A model generated the notes under the pieces. It had not been told where the DNA came from. It ran no database searches and saw nothing but the letters and a program-made list of their open reading frames with translations. A stretch of 64,000 nt of DNA from Planctomycetota bacterium (GTDB lineage Bacteria; Planctomycetota; PLA2), in the NCBI GenBank assembly GCA_021776735.1, contig JAJFFH010000062.1:62001-126000 (forward strand), given 5' to 3'. How positions within the stretch are numbered: position 1 is the stretch's first letter; every line of letters starts with the position of its first letter. Positions 41,880 through 50,646 of the stretch are shown one piece after another. The position numbers and the translations under genes were made by a program.

Positions 41880-43157
41880 ATGGTTCGTTCCAAGTCCGCC
41901 CTTCTTTCCACTTTCGTGCTCTGCCCCGCCGTGCTCGCCATGGCGTCGATTTGGACCACGCTGGCGCCCGGGGGGCTCGCCCGAGCGGAACCGACAGAAC
42001 CGAGCACCGAAGCGGTGCAGGCCAACGAGCAGGGCATTCGAAGCCTGCTGGATCGCGAGGCGGATCAGGCGGCCACCGCGTTCCGCCATGCCCTCGCCAA
42101 GGCGCCCGACAGCGTCGTCGTGCGCCGCAACCTGGCGGCGGCGCTCGCGGCCGGCGGCGAGCGACGGCGGCTGGAGCGCAAGCCCTGGGAGGCGGTGGCG
42201 CTGTTTCTCGAGGCCGTTGGGTTACACCCCGAGCGCCTGCTCTACCGGGTCCAACTAGGCCGCGCTCGGTTTCAGACCGAAAACAACGGCGCGCGGCTCA
42301 GCGCCCATGAGGACTTCAGTTGGGTTCTCAAACGCGCCCCGGACCATCTGGATGCTCTGGTCAGCCTGGGCGAGATCGAATACATGGAACGGCGGCTGGA
42401 CGAGGCTGTCCGGCTGTGGAGCCAAGCGCTCGCACTACGACCTCACGATGCCGACGTGACCACGCGGCTCGCGAAGGCCCGCCGCGAGCAGACCGTGGAA
42501 CGGTCTTTTCGTGAGCTTCCGGGGCAGGTCTTCCTGCTCCGATACTCGCCTGATGTGTCCGAGCCGCTCGCGGCGAGAGCCCTTCAACTATGCGAGCAGG
42601 CGTACGGAGAGCTGTCGAAGAACTATCAGAGCTATCCGGACCGCATCGTCGTTACGCTCTACACGCCGGCACAGTTTCGGTCGGCGACCCGAACCCAGGG
42701 GTGGGTCGCGGGTCTCTGGGACGGCACGATCCGCCTCGCTGTCCGGCCCCGACCGCAGGACGCGGAGTTGAGAGCGACAATTCGTCACGAATTGACCCAC
42801 CATCTCGTGCGCGCGATCACCCGCCATGCGCCCGTCTGGCTGCATGAAGGGCTGGCCCAGATCAACGAGGGCAAGCAGGCGGAAACCGCGGAAGCGCGCC
42901 TTGCACGCGGGCGGTCACCTCAGCCCAGAGAGTTGGACGCGCATATCCTCTCGCAGCGCGATCCACGCCGTGTCAGCCGGTTCTACGACATCGCCCTCGC
43001 GTACACCGCCTGGCTGAACCGCACCCGGAGCGGAGCGGTTCAGGACCTGTTGCGCTCGCTGGCCAAAGAAGAGTCCATCGACAGCGCCCTGCGCGCGACC
43101 TTCGGCGAATCACGTCGCGCCCTCTTCGAGCGATGGAAGGCCACGCTGGTGCGCTAG
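41880..43157 (+). CDS. Exported TPR protein with gluzincin (peptidase MA-like) domain
   Basis: A 425-residue protein with a signal sequence (~1-35). TPR-like repeats occupy ~45-205 (A-A-T-A-F-R-H-A-L; L-D-E-A-V-R-L-W-S-Q-A-L). The C-terminal half is a metallopeptidase MA-like domain: H-E-L-T-H (~305-309) gives HExxH, and W-L-H-E-G-L-A-Q (~320-327) supplies the third glutamate ligand of gluzincins. All three catalytic residues are intact, so it may be an active envelope peptidase. It is unlinked to obvious partners. ATG 41880 is the only good start before the signal peptide. Confidence 0.82.
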   Translation: MVRSKSALLSTFVLCPAVLAMASIWTTLAPGGLARAEPTEPSTEAVQANEQGIRSLLDREADQAATAFRHALAKAPDSVVVRRNLAAALAAGGERRRLERKPWEAVALFLEAVGLHPERLLYRVQLGRARFQTENNGARLSAHEDFSWVLKRAPDHLDALVSLGEIEYMERRLDEAVRLWSQALALRPHDADVTTRLAKARREQTVERSFRELPGQVFLLRYSPDVSEPLAARALQLCEQAYGELSKNYQSYPDRIVVTLYTPAQFRSATRTQGWVAGLWDGTIRLAVRPRPQDAELRATIRHELTHHLVRAITRHAPVWLHEGLAQINEGKQAETAEARLARGRSPQPRELDAHILSQRDPRRVSRFYDIALAYTAWLNRTRSGAVQDLLRSLAKEESIDSALRATFGESRRALFERWKATLVR

Positions 43158-43228
43158 GCTCTGTTTGAAGAGTGAACGGAACGGCCAAGGCCAAGGGAGA
43201 ACTCGGCCTCAGGACACGCGACGAACGG

Positions 43229-43981
43229 CTATCGGTCCTCGACGAGGATTTCGACGCGCCGGTTCTTCCACCGGTTGGTCTCGCTCGTGTTGGGAACCCG
43301 CGGCCGGTGAGGCCCGAATCCGGCGACACTCACCCGGGCACGGTCGAGTTTGCCTGCACCCACGAGGTACCCCCACACCGACAGCGCGCGAGAGACCGAG
43401 AGTTCGATGTTGCCGCGCGGAAAACGTCTCTTGGTTTCGGCGCGCTTCACCGGGACATCGTCCGTATGCCCTTCGACGCTGATGCGAGCCCCCCCTTGGC
43501 GCAGGGCTGCCGCAACACGGACCAGAGCGCCGCGGCCCTCCGGCGTAAGGTTCGCAAGCCCCGTCTTGAACAGCACCGACTCGCGCAAGACGAGGCGATA
43601 GCCGCTGCCCGTCTGTTCGACCTCGATATCGCTGTCCCCCTTGAAACGGTCGAGCGCCCGACGGACCTGCTCGCTGATATCGGCTTTCGCTTCCTCGACG
43701 ACCTCTTCGGTGCTTTGGACCTTTTCGAGTTTCGCTTCCAGCATTCGCACTTGCTGGTGCAGTCGAACCCTCTCGCCGGTTAGGTCGTCGATGCGCTGTT
43801 GCTGCTGCTCAAGAACCCCATGGAGATTGCGATTCTCGTTTTCCATGCCTCTTGGGTCGGGTCCCGACTGGCAGCCAGTCAGGCTCAGCGCCAAAAAGCC
43901 CAACAGCACGGGCAACAACGCCAAGGGTCGGCGCAAGGGGGAAGATTGAACCGTCCGAATGGACGGGGCGGATCGAACCAC
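43229..43981 (-). CDS. OmpA-family peptidoglycan-associated lipoprotein
   Basis: A ~250-residue protein. A basic N-region and hydrophobic stretch end in a lipobox L-S-L-T-G-C (~33-38), so it is probably a lipoprotein. A coiled coil follows (~50-95; L-E-Q-Q-Q-Q-R-I-D-D-L). The C-terminal OmpA domain has L-F-K-T-G-L-A-N-L-T-P-E-G, V-E-G-H-T-D-D-V-P-V and N-R-W-K-N-R-R-V-E-I, which bind meso-diaminopimelate in peptidoglycan. GTG 43981 gives the best signal peptide; an in-frame ATG at 44080 adds 33 residues including another hydrophobic stretch. It tethers the envelope to the wall. Confidence 0.85.
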   Translation of the reverse strand: MVRSAPSIRTVQSSPLRRPLALLPVLLGFLALSLTGCQSGPDPRGMENENRNLHGVLEQQQQRIDDLTGERVRLHQQVRMLEAKLEKVQSTEEVVEEAKADISEQVRRALDRFKGDSDIEVEQTGSGYRLVLRESVLFKTGLANLTPEGRGALVRVAAALRQGGARISVEGHTDDVPVKRAETKRRFPRGNIELSVSRALSVWGYLVGAGKLDRARVSVAGFGPHRPRVPNTSETNRWKNRRVEILVEDR

Positions 43982-44144
43982 GTTGGTCTCCTCTTTGGGC
44001 GGACGGAAACCGGACAGTCCGAGTGACACGAGCGACAGCAGCAGCGCGTGCGAACCGGACCGGCACTCCGATCCTCCCAAACCGGGTCGTAATTACTCCC
44101 GATAAGGATACCCCTGGGCACCCCCGAAGGCAGACGCAGCAGCG

Positions 44145-44211
44145 CCCGTCAACAGACCCGCGGCCGACCCGGTCAACAGAACCACGGTCCGCCCCGATCA
44201 ACAGACTCTGC
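44145..44211. repeat. ~25-base tandem repeat, CCCGRTCAACAGA-type
   Basis: Three copies of CCCG-(G/A)TCAACAGA at ~25-base spacing, separated by C/G-rich ACCACGGTCCGCC-like filler, in the gap between the OmpA-like gene and the wHTH membrane protein gene. Confidence 0.65.
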
Positions 44212-44248
44212 CTAGCCCTCGGGCCCAGCTTGTTCGTCAGCCCAGGCT

Positions 44249-45052
44249 CTACCCGTCGCCTTCGCCGCAGCCGCAGCCGCAGCCGTCGGCCTCTTCCTTG
44301 ACGACGTTGATCCTGTTGATGGCCTTGCCCTTTTCCTTGATCGCCTCGTCGACATCCTTCTTTGTGCCGAGGCTCTCGTAAAACCAGCCGGACATGGTCT
44401 TGAACATGCCGGCGAGCGGGCGGTGCGCGTTCTTGACCGGCACGACCTCGTTGTTGCCAGCCTTAAGGGCGACGGACACGCCGAGACCGATCACGATCGC
44501 GCTCAGCACGAGGCAAAAGGTCATGCCCGGGCTGCCAGCATCCGCGTCGGAAGTGGTGCGCCGGACGGTCGCGCGGGCCGGTCGCCGGACGGCGGGAGAA
44601 TCGATCTCTTCGAGCTCCTCGTCATCAACCTCTTGCGTGAGGTCCGCGGAGAGGTCGATGGGCTCGGTCGTCATGCCGACATCGTCGCCGGTGTCTTCGA
44701 TGAACGTGTCCTGGCTGGAGATCTCCTCGGTGGCGAGTCCGGGATCACCGAGATCAACCTGGTCATCATCGGTGCTCTCGAACACGAGATCGTCGGTCAG
44801 GGTCTCTCCGGACTCCTCGAACGCCGGAGCCTCGTCCTCGAGCGTGATCTCGGAGAGGACGGTCTCCGAGGTCTCAGACCCCGGACCCTTCGTGGCGATC
44901 TTATCGATCTCCGTCTTCTTGAACTTCATGATGTCGCCTTCGCGGAAGGCGGAAATCTCGCCCTCAGAGACCAGGCGCTTCAGCTTGCCCTCGTCGATCT
45001 TGAGCTGACGGACGACCTCGTCGAAGGTGTAAAACTCGCCACTCTTTGCCAT
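44249..45052 (-). CDS. wHTH (excisionase-type)/single-span membrane protein with Cys-Gly tail
   Basis: A 267-residue protein. Residues ~7-52 form an excisionase/MerR-like winged helix (F-Y-T-F-D-E-V-V-R-Q-L-K-I ... L-V-S-E-G-E-I-S-A-F-R-E-G-D-I-M-K-F). A very acidic linker (~60-155) follows, then one membrane segment (177-197), an extracytoplasmic stretch, and a terminal G-C-G-C-G-C-G motif that could bind metal or be oxidised. ATG 45052 is chosen because M-A-K-S-G-E-F starts the fold. Whether the wHTH still binds DNA is unknown; it may bind a protein instead. Confidence 0.68.
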   Translation of the reverse strand: MAKSGEFYTFDEVVRQLKIDEGKLKRLVSEGEISAFREGDIMKFKKTEIDKIATKGPGSETSETVLSEITLEDEAPAFEESGETLTDDLVFESTDDDQVDLGDPGLATEEISSQDTFIEDTGDDVGMTTEPIDLSADLTQEVDDEELEEIDSPAVRRPARATVRRTTSDADAGSPGMTFCLVLSAIVIGLGVSVALKAGNNEVVPVKNAHRPLAGMFKTMSGWFYESLGTKKDVDEAIKEKGKAINRINVVKEEADGCGCGCGEGDG

Positions 45053-45114
45053 CGCGTTGTTCCGTTCCTGTTTTTGCGACCCCGCCGGCATCAGCGCCGA
45101 ACGGCCCGCGAATT

Positions 45115-45645
45115 CTACTTCTTTTTCAGCGCTTTCGCCGCCGCCTTTGCGATCTGACGGTCGAAGAGCCGTTTCATTTCGTCCCGGGTGTACTTGGACC
45201 GATCGTTCCAGCCGCTGATCCTGAGGTCGTAGTCGATTTTTCGACCGCCGAGGAACTCAAGCCCCTTCTTGCGGGCAAAACGATAAGTCGCAAGCTGCTC
45301 GTTCTTGGCGTCGAGCACGAAGAGCACCGACTCGCCGCTACCGACCGGACAGGTGACGGCGACGAAGCGGTTGTTGCTGTTGGAATCCGATGCGGTGACC
45401 GTCGTCGTCCGCCCCTGAATACCGGGCCGGAAAGGATCGCCGGGGATCTGAGGCGTCGGAATCTGCGGGGTCACCGGAGCGCCGGTCCCGCCGACGGGCG
45501 TCTCCGGATCAGTCCCACCCCCGCCGTCCTGGGCCTCCGCTGCGGGCAGACCAATGCCGAACGTGCCCCGACCGACCGTAAGTCCGGCCCAGAACACAAG
45601 CGTCGCCGCGAGGACGGCGATGAGGACATCTCTTCGATCACGCAT
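45115..45645 (-). CDS. Membrane-anchored protein of unknown function
   Basis: A 176-residue protein starting at ATG 45645 with AGGAG upstream. One membrane segment (~7-24), then a Gly/Thr/Pro-rich linker (~40-75), then a globular region (~90-155) with F-V-A-V-T-C-P-V-G-S-G-E-S-V-L-F-V-L-D, which could be a single beta-propeller-like blade. A lysine/alanine-rich C-terminus (A-A-K-A-L-K-K-K) ends it. It lies 62 bases upstream of the wHTH membrane protein gene on the same strand. The family is not recognised. Confidence 0.6.
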   Translation of the reverse strand: MRDRRDVLIAVLAATLVFWAGLTVGRGTFGIGLPAAEAQDGGGGTDPETPVGGTGAPVTPQIPTPQIPGDPFRPGIQGRTTTVTASDSNSNNRFVAVTCPVGSGESVLFVLDAKNEQLATYRFARKKGLEFLGGRKIDYDLRISGWNDRSKYTRDEMKRLFDRQIAKAAAKALKKK

Positions 45646-46065
45646 TCGTTTCTCCTGACCCGGACACGAAGATTCACGGCCACGCCGGAGCAGGAGCTGC
45701 AGCATTGAAACAATTTCCCCGTGAGCCTGCAAGCCCCCACCCGAGATGCCGGATCCGAACGGATCAGGCTAGGCGTCAGCGGTCACCAAGAAGTCACGCA
45801 AAACCCGCGAACGCGGGAACGGCGTGCCCGCCATGGCGCCGGAGGCGCGGCGGCTGGGACGGCGATGTTTGTGGCGGCTCCTCGACCGGGCACGAGCCGG
45901 CCTCGGACCGCCCCGGGCCGCCCCTCACGCAGGGACTGCGCCACGCTCCAAGATCCGGGCGGCAACCGCCCCTATCGACGTAACCCGTTATCTGACAGTG
46001 GTCTGGGCCATCGCCGACGCCACGGAGCGGCTTGCTAATCCGCGGCCCGACCGGCCCCCGCTGAC
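45646..46065. other. Intergenic gap, no gene seen
   Basis: Open frames here look like chance products of high GC. A near copy of the dispersed word (GGGACGGCGATG, 45856-45867) is the only feature noted. Confidence 0.6.
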
Positions 46066-47454
46066 CTACGCACTCGGCAGGCGGATTCGAATTGTGGTCC
46101 CCTCGCCGGGCGTCGTGTCGATTCCAAGGGCGCCGCCGTGGTCCGTGACGATGTGCTGCACGATGGCCAGGCCCAGGCCGGTCCCCTCGCCCTCCGGCTT
46201 GGTCGTATAGAACAGATCGACGCAGCGACGGGCCGCCTCCTCGTCCATTCCGGTACCGTTATCGACCACCTCGATGCACACGTCGCCGCGATCCGTTTGC
46301 GTTCGCAGGGTCACGGATCGCGCTTCTCGGCCCGTGGCGCCCGTCGCATCGATGGCGTTCAGGACGAGATTCAAAAGCGCCTGGGTCAACTCCTGCTCGT
46401 CTCCCACGACCGGGGCCACCGGCTCCAGTTCGAGCGAGAGAACGCAGCCGGAACTCTGGGCACGGTGCCGCGCCAGGGCCTCGACGCGCCGGCAGGCGTC
46501 CAGCACGTCCACCTCGGAGGGCTCGCGCTGGCGCGGCGTGAAATCGAGGATGCGTTCGACGATCGTCTTGATCCGTTCGAGTCCGTCCAGCGCCAACTCG
46601 AAGTACTCCGCCCGGCGCTCCGCGGAGAGGTCGTCGCCACGAAGCTTGCGCAGCGCGTTCAGGGTGCCGCCCAGGGGATTGTTGATCTCGTGAGCAAACC
46701 CCGCGGCCAGGGATCCCGTGGCCGCAAGGCGTTGCGCCACGACGAGGCGCCCCTCTGCCGACTTCGCCCGGCCGAGCGCGCCCATGACCCGCTCCGCCAG
46801 ATGCTGCTGGTACTCGTGGACTTCGGTCGCCATGCGGTTGAAGCTCTCGACAAGGCGCGATATCTCGTGGTCGCCGCGAGGCGTGACCGGCTCGGGCGCG
46901 CGCCCCTCCGCCACGGCTCGCGAAGCCGCCATCAAATCCTCGAGCGGCCGCAGGACCATGCGGCTGAAAAGCAGGTAGGTCGCGAGCACGAGCACGACGG
47001 TCCCGCCACCAAGGAACAGAAAAATCCGGCGCTGCGATTCGCCCGCCACCCAGCGCGCCTCGTGGGAGTACGACACGTAGTAGCCGCGGACGAACGCGTT
47101 TCGGTCCGCACTCAAGAAAAGCAGCCCATCTCGGTCCTGGTGCACGATGGCCTCACCCCGACCCACAAGCACGCGCAGCCGGCTGACCCGTTCTTCGCGC
47201 TCCTGTTCGTGACCGGCGGGCCATGACGTCTCGACCCGGCTGTCCGGTCCACGAAGCCGAACGACGCCGCGGACAAAACGCCACGGCTTGGTCGATTCCA
47301 TCTCCGCGTCGGGTGCGGTCGCGACCCGCACCGCCTCGGCGAAAGCAGCGGACCCCACCTCGGGTTTGCGCAACCCGACGCCGCCGGCCACGATCAGCAG
47401 GACCCCTACATTCACCGCGGCAATGACGAGAAGAAGACGCAGGCGCAGCGACAT
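46066..47454 (-). CDS. Sensor histidine kinase
   Basis: A 462-residue membrane kinase. Membrane segments at ~7-27 and ~142-163 enclose a periplasmic sensor region, followed by HAMP (~164-216; V-L-R-P-L-E-D-L) and a coil. The phosphoacceptor histidine is in F-A-H-E-I-N-N-P-L-G (~255-264, NtrB/PilS-like). The ATPase has N-L-V-L-N-A-I-D-A (N box), V-D-N-G-T-G-M (G1) and G-E-G-T-G-L-G-L-A (G2). It lies 42 bases after pilC in the pilus-motor operon, so it may control pilus genes in the manner of PilS. No response regulator gene is adjacent. Confidence 0.88.
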   Translation of the reverse strand: MSLRLRLLLVIAAVNVGVLLIVAGGVGLRKPEVGSAAFAEAVRVATAPDAEMESTKPWRFVRGVVRLRGPDSRVETSWPAGHEQEREERVSRLRVLVGRGEAIVHQDRDGLLFLSADRNAFVRGYYVSYSHEARWVAGESQRRIFLFLGGGTVVLVLATYLLFSRMVLRPLEDLMAASRAVAEGRAPEPVTPRGDHEISRLVESFNRMATEVHEYQQHLAERVMGALGRAKSAEGRLVVAQRLAATGSLAAGFAHEINNPLGGTLNALRKLRGDDLSAERRAEYFELALDGLERIKTIVERILDFTPRQREPSEVDVLDACRRVEALARHRAQSSGCVLSLELEPVAPVVGDEQELTQALLNLVLNAIDATGATGREARSVTLRTQTDRGDVCIEVVDNGTGMDEEAARRCVDLFYTTKPEGEGTGLGLAIVQHIVTDHGGALGIDTTPGEGTTIRIRLPSA

Positions 47455-47496
47455 GCGCCGTGACTCGCCTAGCCCGCTTTGCTCGTGGCCACGTGT

Positions 47497-48624
47497 TTAG
47501 CCGCCTGTCAGCGAGTCGATGATCTTGAGCAGCGGCAGGAACAGGGCCAAGACGATGGCGAACACGGCGCCACCCATCACGACGATGAGGAGCGGCTCGA
47601 GCAGCGATGTCAGGCTGCCGACGGCGACATCGACCTCCTCATCGTAGTTGTCGGCCACCTTCATCAGCATCTTGTCGAGTTCACCCGTCTTCTCGCCGAC
47701 ATCCACCATGTTGATGACGAGGTCGTCGAAGATGCGGGCCTTGGAGTTGCCGAGCGGCTCGGCGATCGATTCGCCTTCGCGGATGGCATCGTGCACTTCG
47801 CCGATGATTTCTTCCATCACGGCGTTGCCTGCCGCGCCCTTGACGATGTCGAGGGCTTCGAGAATCGGTACACCCGAGGAAATCAGGGTACCGAACGTGC
47901 GCGTGAACCGGGCGACGAGAACCTTCTTGTAGAGGTTGCCGATGATCGGCATGCGCAGCTTGGTCTTGTCCTTGAAGTAGCGCCCGCCGGGGGTCATCCC
48001 GACAAGGCGGGGAAGCCCCCAGATCAGCAAGAACATGCCGAGCAGGAACGCCCACCACCACTTCACGAGCCATTCGGACATGCTCATCATGAACTTCGTG
48101 ATGGGCGGCAGGCCCTCCTCGCCGCCGGGCAGGCCACGGAAGACCTGCTCGAACTTCGGGACGACCTGCGTCATGATGAACAGCAGGATCAAGACGATCA
48201 CGATCAGGACGGCGATCGGATACATCGCCGCGCCCTTGACGCGCCGCCGGAGCTTTTGGGCCTTCTCCTTGAAGCTCGCCAAGCGCGCCAGGATGACGTC
48301 CAGGACACCACCGGCCTCGCCGGCCCGCACCATGTTGACGTACAGGCCGTCAAAACAGCGGGGATGTTTGCCCAGCGCCTCGGACAACGACGCGCCGGAT
48401 TCGACATCGTCGGTGACGTTGATCAGCACGTTCTTGAAGTGCCCCTTGGCGAGCTGTCCTTCGAGAATCTTGAGGCAGGAGACGATGGGAAGGCCGGCGT
48501 CCTGCAGCGTGCTGAGCTGGGTCGTGAACAGTGCCAGCTGCTTGTCGGACACCCCGCCGAGACCGAAGCCTCCACCCTTTTTTTGCGGGACGTTCGCGAC
48601 TGCTTGGGCCTTCTTGCTGGCCAT
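47497..48624 (-). CDS. pilC: Type IV pilus assembly inner-membrane protein PilC (GspF family)
   Basis: A 375-residue GspF/PilC platform protein. It has two duplicated T2SSF domains (~25-150 and ~235-360), the first ending in a long membrane segment (I-A-V-L-I-V-I-V-L-I-L-L-F-I), and signature M-V-x-x-G-E-A-G-G-V-L and M-V-D-V-G-E-K-T-G-E-L at equivalent positions. It anchors the PilB/PilT motors to the inner membrane. It sits between pilB and the histidine kinase gene. The 261-base gap to pilB upstream carries copy 7 of the dispersed word. Confidence 0.94.
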   Translation of the reverse strand: MASKKAQAVANVPQKKGGGFGLGGVSDKQLALFTTQLSTLQDAGLPIVSCLKILEGQLAKGHFKNVLINVTDDVESGASLSEALGKHPRCFDGLYVNMVRAGEAGGVLDVILARLASFKEKAQKLRRRVKGAAMYPIAVLIVIVLILLFIMTQVVPKFEQVFRGLPGGEEGLPPITKFMMSMSEWLVKWWWAFLLGMFLLIWGLPRLVGMTPGGRYFKDKTKLRMPIIGNLYKKVLVARFTRTFGTLISSGVPILEALDIVKGAAGNAVMEEIIGEVHDAIREGESIAEPLGNSKARIFDDLVINMVDVGEKTGELDKMLMKVADNYDEEVDVAVGSLTSLLEPLLIVVMGGAVFAIVLALFLPLLKIIDSLTGG

Positions 48625-48852
48625 CGATGCTCCTTCCGTGTACCTGCGTACCGATTCCCCGCGACCTCGGACCGCCGGGACGGGCCAACATCATTCACAA
48701 AGGGTGAAGGAAAGGCAATCCCTCAGCGGGGATTTGGCCGCCGACGTCCGCCGGAGCCGATTCGAAGTCCCCACGGAGACCCCGTAGCGGTCCGAATCGG
48801 GTAACGAACACGGACCAAAAAAACTCACGAACGGCGATCCACGTTCGGCGCA

Positions 48853-48865
48853 CATCGCCGTCCGT
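48853..48865 (-). repeat. Dispersed 13-mer, copy 7 (intergenic)
   Basis: Exact copy 21 bases past the pilB stop. On the minus strand ACGGCGAT pairs with ATCGCCGT about 17 bases later, and GAGTTTTTTT follows, so it may be part of a terminator. A separate GCTGTC-CGA-GACAGC stem precedes it. Confidence 0.9.
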
Positions 48866-48885
48866 ACGCTGTCTCGGACAGCGCG

Positions 48886-50622
48886 TCAGACGGTCTGCAT
48901 CGTCTCGCGCAGAATCTCCTCGACCGTCGTGATGCCGTCGTACAGCGCCAGCAGGCCGCTTTCACGCAACGTCCGCATTCCCTCCCGCCGGGCCGTCGTG
49001 CGGATCGCAGAGGTCGGGGCGGCGTCCATGACCAGGTTCCGGATCGTGTCCGAAACGTTCATGATCTCGAAAAGAGCGACTCGGCCGCGGTAGCCGGTGC
49101 CGTTGCAGGTGTCGCAGCCCTTGCCGTACCGGAATTTCTTGCCGACAACCTGCTCCGGATCGATGTCGAGCTCCCGCAGAACCTCGATGGACGGTTCGTA
49201 CGACGTGCCGCAGTCCGGACAGACCCGCCGCACCAGGCGCTGGGCGACCACAGCCTCAAGTGTCGCCGCGATCAGAAACGGCTCCACGCCGATGTCCACG
49301 AGGCGCGTAATGGCCAGCGGGGCGTCGTTCGTGTGAAGCGTCGAAAACACGACGTGGCCCGTCAGGGACGCTTCGACGCTGATCTGGGCCGTCTCCCTGT
49401 CTCGAATCTCACCGACGAGGATCATGTCCGGGTCTTGGCGCAGGATCGACCGCAGGCACCGCGAATACGTGGTTCCGATCTCCTCGTTGACCTGGACCTG
49501 GACGATGCCCTCTAGGTCGTACTCGACCGGATCCTCGGTGGTGATGATCTTGATCGCGACGTCGTTGGCATGGTTGAGCATGCTGTACAGCGTCGTCGTC
49601 TTGCCGGAACCCGTGGGCCCGGTCACCAGGATGATGCCGTGCGGCAGCTTGATCAGCTCCCGGATGTGCTCGGCCTCCTTGTCGCGCAGCCCGATCTGAT
49701 GGAGGTCGAGGCTCACGACGGAGCGGTCGAGAATACGCATCACGCATGACTCGCCAAACATCGTCGGCAGCGTCGAGACGCGCAGATCCACCGGTCGGCC
49801 ACCGATAGCGAGGTCGATGCGGCCGTCCTGCGGCACACGCGTCTCGGAGATATCGAGACCGCTCATCACCTTCACCCGGCTGATCAGTGCCGTGGAGAGG
49901 TGCAGCGGCGGCGCTTCCAGTTCGAACAGCACGCCGTCCACGCGATACCGGATCTTGAATTCATCCTCGAACGGCTCGAGGTGGATGTCGGATGCGCGGT
50001 CGCGGATCGCCTGATACAGGATGTAGTTCAGCAGCTTGCGGACCGGAGCGGCGTTCGCCATCTCCTCGGCGTCCTCGAGGTCCGTGACGCCGCCGCGCCC
50101 CCTTTTCGCCGTCGCCGGAATCGATGCGTCGTCCTCGATCTCCTTCAGGATCGACTGCATGACGTTTTCTTCGGTGCCGTAGGCCTTTTCGATGGCCACC
50201 TTGATCTGGTCGGCGTCGGCCACGACCCCCACGACGTCGCAGTTCGCGGTAAACCGCACGTCGTCCAGCGCCGGCTTGTTGTTGGGATCGGCCATGGCGA
50301 CGACGAGCTGCTTGCCGTCGAACGTCAGCGGCACGAACTGGAACGGCCGCGCGATCGCCTCATCGACTTTCGCCACGGCGTCCGGCTGCGGCGCAATCTG
50401 GGTGAGGTCCACGACCTCCATGCCGGACTGCCGGCCCAGCGCCATCATGAGCTGGTTTTCGGTGATGTGGCCGGCTTGGACGAGGATCTGGCCGATCTGG
50501 CCGCCTTCCCTCTTTTGAACCTGAAGCGCCTCCTGGATCTGCCCTTCGTGGAGGAGCTTCATGTCCTTGAAGACCTGGCCCAGCAGCTTCTTGCGGGCTC
50601 CGAAACGGTCGGCGTGCGCCAT
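48886..50622 (-). CDS. pilB: Type IV pilus extension ATPase PilB-type (GspE family) 1
   Basis: A 578-residue GspE/PilB ATPase that drives pilin polymerisation. The N-terminal GspE_N (MshEN) domain occupies ~20-170. Walker A is G-P-T-G-S-G-K-T-T (~335), the Asp box D-P-V-E-Y, Walker B I-L-V-G-E-I-R-D and His box H-T-N-D-A-P follow. A tetracysteine zinc site (C-P-D-C ... C-D-T-C) is present near 470-505. It is paralogous to 51716-53377. Operon order is pilB-type 2, pilT, pilB, pilC, kinase. Confidence 0.93.
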   Translation of the reverse strand: MAHADRFGARKKLLGQVFKDMKLLHEGQIQEALQVQKREGGQIGQILVQAGHITENQLMMALGRQSGMEVVDLTQIAPQPDAVAKVDEAIARPFQFVPLTFDGKQLVVAMADPNNKPALDDVRFTANCDVVGVVADADQIKVAIEKAYGTEENVMQSILKEIEDDASIPATAKRGRGGVTDLEDAEEMANAAPVRKLLNYILYQAIRDRASDIHLEPFEDEFKIRYRVDGVLFELEAPPLHLSTALISRVKVMSGLDISETRVPQDGRIDLAIGGRPVDLRVSTLPTMFGESCVMRILDRSVVSLDLHQIGLRDKEAEHIRELIKLPHGIILVTGPTGSGKTTTLYSMLNHANDVAIKIITTEDPVEYDLEGIVQVQVNEEIGTTYSRCLRSILRQDPDMILVGEIRDRETAQISVEASLTGHVVFSTLHTNDAPLAITRLVDIGVEPFLIAATLEAVVAQRLVRRVCPDCGTSYEPSIEVLRELDIDPEQVVGKKFRYGKGCDTCNGTGYRGRVALFEIMNVSDTIRNLVMDAAPTSAIRTTARREGMRTLRESGLLALYDGITTVEEILRETMQTV

Positions 50623-50646
50623 GGCTGTTTCCTTTTCTCTCTTGCG

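Noticed and set aside
41480..42310. Plus-strand frame across the gap before the TPR metallopeptidase
   Set aside because: Composition is typical of noncoding high-GC DNA and it overlaps the metallopeptidase gene in another frame.
43172..43783. Plus-strand frame opposite the OmpA-like gene
   Set aside because: The minus frame carries lipobox and OmpA motifs; this is its shadow.
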